In this document: positions 1 to 5,152 of the stretch, one piece after another
How the letters are laid out: each line of letters starts with the position of its first letter
How positions within the stretch are numbered: the first letter of the stretch is position 1
Notes under the pieces: model-generated
What the model saw: the letters and a program-made list of their open reading frames with translations, nothing else
Databases searched by the model: none
Told to the model about the DNA's origin: nothing
Position numbers and translations under genes: made by a program
Source of the DNA: JASFQI01 sp050115555
GTDB lineage: Bacteria > Desulfobacterota > DSM-4660 > Desulfatiglandales > HGW-15
Reading direction: 5' to 3'
NCBI GenBank assembly: GCA_050115555.1
Contig: JASFQI010000352.1
Coordinates: forward strand, 1 to 5,152
Length of the DNA stretch: 5,152 nt

Positions 1-714
1 ATCGAACCCCAAAAAATTTATTTCTGGTCGAACATTCCTTCCGCGGAACCGGTTTTCCGCGATTTGAGCACCGAGTTTACGGATCTCCTGGGCCTCATTA
101 AGAAAATGATGTCCGAAAAACTCACCGGCTATATCGAGGTGTCGATCCAGGACGGGACGGAGGGAGGCCTGATTTTCTTCATCAACGGGCAAGTCATCGG
201 TGGTTCTTACTCCTGGGGGCAAGGCCAGCTCAACGGTTCGGAGGAATCCAGAAATCTCCTTATTCAAAAAACCAAGGAGTCAGGCGGCACCTTCCATGTG
301 AGCAAAATTTCGCCGGAGAAATCATCCATATCCTCCGAGCGTACCTCAGCCGGGACGGTCAGCATGGCCGAGAATGTGATCCCTGCACTCCAGGAACTTC
401 TCGAGATTTTCGAAAGAATCGTTCGAGCGGGGAAATTCGTAAAGGGAGACTTCAGCACCCTCCTGAAAAAAAAGTTCGTGGACAAGGCCGAAACGTACCT
501 GTTTCTGGATCCCTTCGCCGGGGAGTTCTCCTACGACAGTGGGAAGATTCAGTATTCCGGTGATGCGGATTCAGAAAACCTCGTTCGAGGGGTGACGGAA
601 TCGGTGAAGGAACTCGCCCAGGATCTTGGAGCCTGGCCCCGCTTCTCGGAAGAAATCCGTCCCTGGTCAGAAAAAAACGCCGGTCTCCTCTCACGTTGCG
701 GCGTATCCTTCTAA
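1..714 (+). CDS. PATAN/DUF4388-like signalling protein, 5' end outside the window
   Basis: The frame is open from the first base to the TAA at 712-714, giving 237 visible residues, so the gene most likely begins upstream. A TTG at 64 is possible as a start, but it has no Shine-Dalgarno sequence and sits just behind a 7-bp hairpin (42-48 with 55-61), and the residues before it (IEPQKIYFW...) look like ordinary coding sequence. Residues about 26-104 (FTDLLGLIKKM, then TGYIEV, then GLIFFINGQVIGGSYSW) have the helix, strand and 'F-x-x-G-x-[IV]' pattern of PATAN/DUF4388 or DUF2226-like effector domains. A polar linker follows. Residues about 122-220 form a second domain with FLDPFAGEFSYDSGKI (F168-I183), which I do not recognise with certainty. 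There is no signal peptide or membrane segment in the visible part, so it is probably cytoplasmic. A related domain recurs in the response regulator at 1959-3017, which supports a shared pathway. The family call is by eye; coding status is firm. Confidence 0.8.
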   Translation: MEPQKIYFWSNIPSAEPVFRDLSTEFTDLLGLIKKMMSEKLTGYIEVSIQDGTEGGLIFFINGQVIGGSYSWGQGQLNGSEESRNLLIQKTKESGGTFHVSKISPEKSSISSERTSAGTVSMAENVIPALQELLEIFERIVRAGKFVKGDFSTLLKKKFVDKAETYLFLDPFAGEFSYDSGKIQYSGDADSENLVRGVTESVKELAQDLGAWPRFSEEIRPWSEKNAGLLSRCGVSF

Positions 715-716
715 GC

Positions 717-750
717 AGCCGGGGGCTCTTGAATCAAGACTCTCCCGGCT
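717..750 (+). terminator. Strong hairpin directly after the first gene, possible terminator without a U-tract
   Basis: AGCCGGGGG (717-725) pairs with CTCCCGGCT (742-750) over nine positions, one of them G-T. An inner helix, TCTTG (727-731) with CAAGA (735-739), closes an AAT loop. The stem starts three bases after the TAA stop, where an intrinsic terminator would be expected. No run of T follows (the next bases are CGATGCACC), so termination efficiency is doubtful. It may instead protect the 3' end of the mRNA or belong to the larger structured region that follows. Confidence 0.4.
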
Positions 751-873
751 CGATGCACCGTGTGTACCCCTGCCGTGGTAGGGCACATGATCGGCGGAGC
801 AGTGAAACGGCAAGGTCCATTCCCATGCCGTTTGCTTCCGTAAGGTGTGCCCAGCATGCGTCGGGTGCGTTCG
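751..873 (+). other. Long nested inverted-repeat structure in the intergenic region or 5' leader
   Basis: This fills most of the 178-base gap between the first two genes. Four helices nest inside one another. The outermost is CGATGCACC (751-759) with GGTGCGTTCG (864-873), with one bulge and one G-T pair. Next comes GGGCACA (781-787) with TGTGCCC (846-852), a perfect match. Then CGGAGC (795-800) pairs with GCTTCCG (834-840), with one bulged T. The innermost is AAACGGCA (805-812) with TGCCGTTT (826-833), perfect over 8 bp around a 13-base loop. A minor hairpin TACC/GGTA (765-768 with 777-780) sits in the left arm. The structure ends three bases before the probable ribosome binding site of the next gene (AGGTGG, 876-881). 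It could be a 5'-leader regulatory RNA, an intergenic repeat or a small mobile remnant; I match it to no known family. Confidence 0.45.
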
Positions 874-892
874 ACAGGTGGTGGCCAGGGTC

Positions 893-1966
893 ATGACAAA
901 CAAACCCTCCCAGGAGAAGCATGAAAGCACGGCGGGTTGGTTTTCCAAGTACCTGGACAACCTCCCGGTCGGCATTTACCGCAGCACGGTAGAAGGCAAG
1001 TTTGTCTACTGCAACCGCTACATGACCCGCATTTTCGGTTTCAGCACCGTCGAAGAACTCCTTGAATTCCCTGTCGTGAACCTGTACTGGGAAAAACGGG
1101 ACCGCGGGAACTTCATCCGCGGGATTATGGAACAGGGGCCCGCAGAAGAAATCACCCTCCCAATGAAAACGCGAAACGAGGAACCCATCTGGTGTGCGGT
1201 GGCGGCGCGTCCCGTGTTCGATGACGACGGCATCATGATCTACCTGGACGGGGTGGTCCGAGATATCACCGAACACATGGAACAGACCGAGCCCGGCATC
1301 CGTTTGGATGAAATGGTGAATACCATCAACGACCTGGTCATCATCCTGGATCTGGACGGCACCCTCCTGGATATCAACCGCGCTGGAGCCGATCTTCTCG
1401 GGGTCCGAAAAATGGATCTCATTGACCAGACGTTTGCAGATTTCATCGTCCAGAAGGACCGGGGGCTGTTCCCTCTCTTTCTTTCCGAAGTCCGAAACAC
1501 TGGAAGAAAGGAAGCCATCCTAGCCCTCCTGGACAGCTCGAATCGAGAGCTATTCATCGAGTTTCATGCATTTCTCGTGCGAGGAATAGATCAGCATGAC
1601 CACATTCGTGGCATCGCAAGAAATATAACGGACCGCGTGCGCATGCAAAGCGAGGAACTTGTGAAGGAACGCTTTCAGGGCGTGCTCGAGATGGCTGGTG
1701 GGGTCGCCCACAGAATGAACCAGCCTCTGACGATCATGAACAACCTGATCCAGGAAGTCTTGAACGGGCTCCCCTCGGGCAGCAAAGAGCATGATCATGC
1801 ACTAAAAATACAGGATCAAATATTGAAATTAAACGATATTGCAAAAAAAATTAAAGACATCCACCGCTATGAGGCCATGGATTACGTAGGCGGTGTAAAG
1901 ATTGTGGACTTGGATCATGCATCCGAGGCATCTGATCTGAATATGAAAAGGAAACCCCATGATTAA
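893..1966 (+). CDS. PAS-PAS-HisKA protein lacking the kinase ATPase domain
   Basis: This is a 357-residue protein with no signal peptide or membrane helix, so it is probably a cytoplasmic sensor. PAS domain 1 is at about 18-130 (from YLDNLPVGIYR to VVRDITEHM). PAS domain 2 is at about 140-250 (VIILDLDGTLLDINRAG to ARNITDRV). An HisKA dimerisation domain follows at about 260-340, with the H-box GGVAHRMNQPL and phospho-acceptor H273. It ends about 80 residues after that histidine. The N, G1, F and G2 boxes of a HATPase_c domain are absent, both here and in the next frame, which is a separate response regulator. It may therefore be a phosphotransfer or docking partner phosphorylated by another kinase (inference). 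I chose ATG 893 because AGGTGG lies 11 bases upstream and the PAS domain starts soon after. An upstream GTG at 845 is in frame but would add a Cys-rich stretch lying inside the inverted-repeat structure. The 3' end overlaps the response regulator by 8 bases. A very AT-rich patch (about 1800-1860) lies in the HisKA coding region. Confidence 0.9.
   Translation: MTNKPSQEKHESTAGWFSKYLDNLPVGIYRSTVEGKFVYCNRYMTRIFGFSTVEELLEFPVVNLYWEKRDRGNFIRGIMEQGPAEEITLPMKTRNEEPIWCAVAARPVFDDDGIMIYLDGVVRDITEHMEQTEPGIRLDEMVNTINDLVIILDLDGTLLDINRAGADLLGVRKMDLIDQTFADFIVQKDRGLFPLFLSEVRNTGRKEAILALLDSSNRELFIEFHAFLVRGIDQHDHIRGIARNITDRVRMQSEELVKERFQGVLEMAGGVAHRMNQPLTIMNNLIQEVLNGLPSGSKEHDHALKIQDQILKLNDIAKKIKDIHRYEAMDYVGGVKIVDLDHASEASDLNMKRKPHD
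1948..1952 (+). promoter_or_regulatory. Ribosome binding site of the response regulator, inside the HisKA gene
   Basis: AAGGA lies six bases before ATG 1959 and is within the last codons of the upstream gene. The start codon comes before the upstream stop (TAA 1964-1966), so ribosomes finishing the HisKA protein can re-initiate here. This supports translational coupling and a balanced ratio of the two proteins. Confidence 0.65.
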
Positions 1967-3017
1967 AAGCGTGTTGATCGTGGATGATGACCAGGAAATG
2001 CTCCTCTCCGTAAAAGAAGGCCTGGAGAAGTATGATGAGTCTTTTTCCGCAGTCATTGCAGGGGATGGTGATATCGCCGTGGAAAAACTTCGCCAGGGCC
2101 CCATATCCCTGGTTGTAACCGACCTCAAAATGCCGCGCATGAATGGTTTTTCCCTGCTGGCGCACATCATGGAGTACTACCCTGACATACCGGTGATCAT
2201 CATCACGGCATACAGCACACCGGAAATGGAAAAGCAGGCCTTACTCGGCGGCGCCGTGGGATACATTGAAAAGCCGTTTATGATCGAGGACCTCGCGCGG
2301 AAGATTGCAACCACTCTGCGGAAGGAATCCGAGGGAGGAACCCTCCACGGGATTTCCTCCGGCACGTTTCTCCAGCTCATCGAGATGGAGCAAAAGACCT
2401 GTACCATCCGAGTCGTGGATCGCGAATCTGAGAGAAAAGGAGTGCTCTTCTTCAGGAACGGGGAGCTCCTGGACGCACGAGTTAACGGGGTCAGCGGAGT
2501 CAATGCCGCTTATGAAATTTTTTCCTGGGATGAGGTCAACCTCTCCATTCAGAACAGCTGTCAAATAAAGAAAAAGAAAATCAACGGGGATCTTCAGGCC
2601 ATCCTTCTCGAAGCCATGCGGCGAAAGGACGAATCCAGAGGCGTACCGGAAGATGAAGATGAAATGAAAACCGTCGAGGAACTCGACCCCATCGAAATCA
2701 CTGAACCTTCCGATGAATCGTGGCGTGAAGAATCCGTTGAAGGAATACGTAAAAAACTGAATCAGGCACTCGACCAGCGATCAGGAGTGGACGACGTGTA
2801 CCAGGATCGCGCCTGGGAAGGGCTGATTCACCAGGTCGATGAGGTCGGGAAACTTTTCAATGCAGGACCGTTCCGTGTGGGCTATGTGGACAGGCGCTCC
2901 GGGGCTGACTTGATCCTTTTGCCCGGGAAGGAGGCCCCCACAGTGATTTCCGTGAATCCACGCGGTCCCAAAGATCGGATTTTACAGATCCTGGTTGACC
3001 GCGAAATCAATGTGTGA
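1959..3017 (+). CDS. Response regulator with receiver, DUF4388/PATAN-like domain and a non-DNA-binding C-terminal domain
   Basis: The protein has 352 residues. The receiver (about 4-121) keeps all key positions: acidic pocket D9-D10-D11, phospho-acceptor D55 in VVTDLKMPRMNG, switch T83 in IIITAYS, and K105-P106. It should therefore be phosphorylatable. Residues about 126-221 (GTLHGISSGTFLQLIEME, then KGVLFFRNGELLDARVNG, then GVNAAYEIFSWDE) match the DUF4388 (PATAN) pattern, a domain that usually works through protein partners. A charged, acid-rich linker covers about 222-265. The C-terminal part (about 266-352, with GPFRVGYVDRRSGADLILL and APTVISVNP) is a compact alpha/beta segment I cannot name firmly; its strand pattern resembles the end of the Roadblock-like protein encoded next. 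No helix-turn-helix, GGDEF, EAL or HD-GYP output is present. Its overlap with the HisKA gene makes that protein the likely partner, although the phosphate source is unknown. Confidence 0.93.
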   Translation: MIKSVLIVDDDQEMLLSVKEGLEKYDESFSAVIAGDGDIAVEKLRQGPISLVVTDLKMPRMNGFSLLAHIMEYYPDIPVIIITAYSTPEMEKQALLGGAVGYIEKPFMIEDLARKIATTLRKESEGGTLHGISSGTFLQLIEMEQKTCTIRVVDRESERKGVLFFRNGELLDARVNGVSGVNAAYEIFSWDEVNLSIQNSCQIKKKKINGDLQAILLEAMRRKDESRGVPEDEDEMKTVEELDPIEITEPSDESWREESVEGIRKKLNQALDQRSGVDDVYQDRAWEGLIHQVDEVGKLFNAGPFRVGYVDRRSGADLILLPGKEAPTVISVNPRGPKDRILQILVDREINV

Positions 3018-3024
3018 TGGACAT

Positions 3025-3061
3025 GAGGTTCCGTTGCGCACCCTCAGCCTAATGGAACTTC
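3025..3061 (+). other. Intergenic 11-bp hairpin
   Basis: GAGGTTCCGTT (3025-3035) pairs with AATGGAACTTC (3051-3061), with two G-T pairs, around a 15-base loop. It begins seven bases after the response regulator stop and ends 20 bases before the next ribosome binding site. No T-run follows, so it is a poor terminator. It could mark an mRNA processing or stability site that sets different levels for the genes on either side. The remaining bases of this 77-base gap show nothing else clear. Confidence 0.35.
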
Positions 3062-3094
3062 TATATGCGGTTCATTCTCTCAAGGTAGTGACGC

Positions 3095-3451
3095 ATGGAA
3101 GCCAATTTCGACGACATTCTCGAACTGGAAGACGTAAAGGGGGTTGTGGTCCTTTCCAAAGACGGACAGCTCCTGTTTCAGAAATTTTCAGCCACTGCCC
3201 ACTCGGTCAAGCTGAAAAGCAAGAACTGGTCTTCGTTTCTTCAGGCACTCGAGGGAATCCGTGAAGCGGATTTCATCTTCGAATCCGCCCGGCTCTACGT
3301 CCGGGATAGCGCCGGCGGTTACCTTCTCGTGCTCATGGGACATTTTGCGCCCATCGCCATGGTCCGGCTCAACTGCGACATCCTCCTGCCCACCCTCAAG
3401 CAGGCCCATGCCACGAAGGGATTGGCCCGGTTTTTTAAACGGAAACATTAA
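3095..3451 (+). CDS. Roadblock/LC7-like small signalling protein
   Basis: This 118-residue cytoplasmic protein is of typical size for a single Roadblock/LC7 domain. The visible pattern is an N-terminal helix (NFDDILELEDV), a strand pair VKGVVVLSKDGQLLFQKF (14-31), a helix around WSSFLQALEGI (45-55), then strands ARLYVRDSAGGYLLVLMG (65-82) and APIAMVRLN (85-93), and a final helix LLPTLKQAHA. That order fits the profilin-like fold of the family. Bacterial members such as MglB dimerise and regulate Ras-like GTPases such as MglA; no GTPase gene is in the window, so the partner is unknown. The C-terminus is basic (ARFFKRKH). ATG 3095 is preceded by AAGG at 3082-3085 with nine bases of spacing. It lies between a PATAN/DUF4388 response regulator and a large sensor, which suggests a shared pathway. 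The family call is by pattern, not by a search. Confidence 0.8.
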   Translation: MEANFDDILELEDVKGVVVLSKDGQLLFQKFSATAHSVKLKSKNWSSFLQALEGIREADFIFESARLYVRDSAGGYLLVLMGHFAPIAMVRLNCDILLPTLKQAHATKGLARFFKRKH

Positions 3452-3502
3452 CTGGCTCGACGGACTCAAATACGAGGCAACCATAGGACATTGGCATCCC
3501 GA

Positions 3503-5152
3503 ATGGACAAACGATCAACCCCTTTCAAGCATTCCAGGCAGAGCCCCTGGCCCGTCCTGGATCGCCTGGAGGAGGGAATTGTGCAGCTCGGTAGCCAAGG
3601 TGACATCCTGTATGCAAATCCTGCAGCGGTTCGGTCCCTGGGGAACCCGGAATCCGGCGTAATCGGCCTCGTCTTGCTCGACCTCATGGGGGCGCAATCC
3701 CGGGACACCCTCCGGGAATACCTGGAATCCAGTTCGTACAAAGGACCCGAAGAGGGCCCGGTTGTGGTTACGGAACGAGGAATCCGACTGAGCGTGCAGT
3801 TGCTTTCGGGCGGAAGGGAAACCGGGGAAGAATCAGAGGACCGCTTCCTGCTCATGCGAAAAGCCTCAGCAGAAAAAAAACCGTCGCAAAGGACGATTCA
3901 GGAAAACGGGGAACTTCATCTCCTCCATAAAATCCTGACCCGCGCGAGGTCTCCTCTCCCGCTGGAGGCCATCCTGCCCTTTCTGCTCGAGCGATGCGTT
4001 GAAATGCTGAGTGCGGAAGCAGGCTCCATTGCGCTTCTGGAGGTGGAAGACAGGGAACAGGGACATCTGGCCTTCCGGTTTGCCACCGGGGAACGCGCGG
4101 AAACCGTTCGCGGGATTTCCATCCCCACCGGGCAGGGGCTGATCGGATGGTGCGTAGCCAACGATGAAGCCGCAATCGTCAATGAAGTCAGCACCGACTC
4201 ACGCTTCTTTCCCTGGGTGGACCAGATGTGCGGATTCGAGACGCGCTCCCTCCTCTGTCTGCCGATTCGTTCCGATGAAGAGGTCATCGGGGCCATTGAA
4301 ATCGTGAACAAACGGGAAGGCGATTTCACGGAAGAGGACCTTTCGGTCCTCAGGTCATGGGTGAACGTCGCTACCGTCAACATGAGGACGGCCCTGGTCC
4401 AGCAGCGCCTGGCCAGCCAACGCGATTACTACTCCGGCATTATGGACAGCCTAAGTGAAGGCGTCCTGATCCTGGGGCGGGATCGAACGATTCTGGATGT
4501 GAATCAATTTTTCATGATGTTTCTCAACCTCGAGCGTGCGGCCATCATTGGGAATACGTGTTACAGTCTGCTGAAAAAGCGGGATACACCCTGTGAAGAC
4601 TGCTTCCTGGACCACTTCAGAATTTTCAAGGACGGCAAGGACTTTTTCACCACACTGAACCTCTCGAGGGCCAATGGGGAAAACACGCACTTCCGAGTGT
4701 CCGGCACCACCCTCGAGGTCCGGGATGAAGTCATTGCCTCCGCCGTGCTCACCTATCACGACATTACGCGCATTCAACGGCTCAATGAATATCTCCAGGC
4801 ATCCGCATCGGTCGCCTCCCTCCTTCTCAAGGGACAGGGCATACGGGGGCTGGTCGGCGAAATCCTGGAGATCATGGGAAAAGCTGCAGGAGCCGATCGA
4901 TGTTACTGGTTCGAGCACAAACAGAACGCACAGGGAAGGCCTGTCATGGCGCTTCAATCGGAATGGTGCGCTCAGGGAATCGGGGCGGTCTTTGAAGGCT
5001 CTCGCATGCGGGAACGCCCTTACGATGAGGGATTCGAGCGATGGCTTCACCGTCTCTCGAGCGGGCGCGTCCTTTCGGGTTCCATCGAGGATTTCCCCGA
5101 AAAAGAACGACGGGTCCTCGAACGCCGCAACGTCCGGTCCCTTCTGCTGATC
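3503..5152 (+). CDS. Multi-domain PAS-GAF-PAS-GAF sensor protein, 3' end outside the window
   Basis: The frame is open from the previous gene's stop (3449-3451) to the window end, and 550 residues are visible from ATG 3503. PAS 1 is at about 16-120 (VLDRLEEGIVQL, then GDILYANPAAV). GAF 1 is at about 140-300 (AGSIALLEVED, then GQGLIGWCVANDEAAIVNEV, then LLCLPIRSDEEVIGAIEIVN). PAS 2 is at about 308-425 (IMDSLSEGVLILGRDRTILD to LTYHDITRIQRL) and carries a cysteine cluster at C353, C364 and C367. GAF 2 begins at about 433 (ASVASLLLKG, then ADRCYWFEH, then SLLLI at the edge). No membrane segment is seen, so it is probably a cytoplasmic sensor of a ligand, gas or redox state. The output lies outside the window; a histidine kinase core is the likeliest by architecture, with GGDEF or PP2C as alternatives. 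The start is only moderately sure: AGGA (3485-3488) is 14 bases from ATG 3503, and an in-frame TTG 3491 is less convincing. The 51-base gap before it shows no clear signal. Confidence 0.9.
   Translation, partial: MDKRSTPFKHSRQSPWPVLDRLEEGIVQLGSQGDILYANPAAVRSLGNPESGVIGLVLLDLMGAQSRDTLREYLESSSYKGPEEGPVVVTERGIRLSVQLLSGGRETGEESEDRFLLMRKASAEKKPSQRTIQENGELHLLHKILTRARSPLPLEAILPFLLERCVEMLSAEAGSIALLEVEDREQGHLAFRFATGERAETVRGISIPTGQGLIGWCVANDEAAIVNEVSTDSRFFPWVDQMCGFETRSLLCLPIRSDEEVIGAIEIVNKREGDFTEEDLSVLRSWVNVATVNMRTALVQQRLASQRDYYSGIMDSLSEGVLILGRDRTILDVNQFFMMFLNLERAAIIGNTCYSLLKKRDTPCEDCFLDHFRIFKDGKDFFTTLNLSRANGENTHFRVSGTTLEVRDEVIASAVLTYHDITRIQRLNEYLQASASVASLLLKGQGIRGLVGEILEIMGKAAGADRCYWFEHKQNAQGRPVMALQSEWCAQGIGAVFEGSRMRERPYDEGFERWLHRLSSGRVLSGSIEDFPEKERRVLERRNVRSLLLI

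Noticed and set aside
64..66. TTG 64 as the true start of the first gene
   Set aside because: There is no Shine-Dalgarno sequence, a hairpin (42-61) sits where one should be, and the frame is open and coding-like back to base 1.
781..795. Sigma-54-like promoter: GG and GC ten bases apart in GGGCACATGATCGGC
   Set aside because: The GGCAC half fits, but the second half reads CGGC instead of TTGC and the site lies within the inverted repeat, so the match is too weak to annotate.
845..892. GTG 845 as the start of the PAS-PAS-HisKA gene
   Set aside because: It has no good ribosome binding site, would add an unusual Cys-rich stretch (MCPACVGC), and overlaps the paired arm at 846-852. ATG 893 with AGGTGG upstream fits better.
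734..1276. Open frame of 180 codons on the - strand
   Set aside because: It runs opposite the PAS domain 1 coding region and the structured gap, its product resembles no family, and the + strand gene explains the sequence.
1843..1850. A8 run as a programmed frameshift restoring a kinase ATPase domain
   Set aside because: Both alternative frames reach a stop within about 15 codons and no ATPase motifs follow in any frame; the downstream sequence is an independent response regulator.
3261..3662. Open frame of 133 codons on the + strand
   Set aside because: It overlaps the end of the Roadblock-like gene and the start of the sensor gene in another frame, and its Ser/Pro/Arg-rich product looks like a frame shadow.
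4451..5050. Open frame of 199 codons on the - strand
   Set aside because: It is antisense to clear PAS and GAF coding sequence and has no recognisable domain; long antisense frames are common in GC-rich genes.

Overview
The window holds five protein genes, all on the + strand, with short gaps or an overlap between them. All of them look like signal-transduction components. The DNA is moderately GC-rich. The domain mix suggests a Gram-negative, delta-proteobacterial type organism (Desulfobacterota, for example a sulfate reducer or syntroph). That mix is PATAN/DUF4388-like effector domains, a Roadblock/LC7-like protein, an HisKA protein with a GGVAHRMNQPL box, and PAS/GAF sensors. The taxonomic call is an inference from family style, not from a marker gene. 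No tRNA, rRNA, CRISPR array, transposase or phage gene was seen.

Layout. (1) 1-714: the 3' part of a gene whose frame is open to the window edge, with a PATAN/DUF4388-like region followed by a second small domain. (2) 715-892: a 178-base gap with a strong hairpin right after the stop (717-750), then a long, nearly continuous set of nested inverted repeats (751-873) ending just before the next ribosome binding site. (3) 893-1966: a PAS-PAS-HisKA protein with a phospho-acceptor histidine but no ATPase domain. (4) 1959-3017: a response regulator that overlaps gene 3 by 8 bases. It has an intact receiver, a DUF4388/PATAN-like domain, an acidic linker and a C-terminal domain, and no DNA-binding domain. 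(5) 3018-3094: a short gap with an 11-bp hairpin. (6) 3095-3451: a 118-residue Roadblock/LC7-like protein. (7) 3503-5152: a large sensor, PAS-GAF-PAS-GAF so far, that runs off the right edge, so its output domain is not visible.

Working model (inference). The PAS-PAS-HisKA protein and the receiver are probably translationally coupled and may be partners. With no ATPase domain, the HisKA protein would need phosphate from another kinase, possibly the large sensor if its missing C-terminus is a kinase core. The receiver's PATAN/DUF4388-like output and the nearby Roadblock-like protein point to protein-protein output, perhaps through a small Ras-like (MglA-type) GTPase, rather than direct transcriptional control. 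No GTPase gene lies in the window, so this last link is untested.
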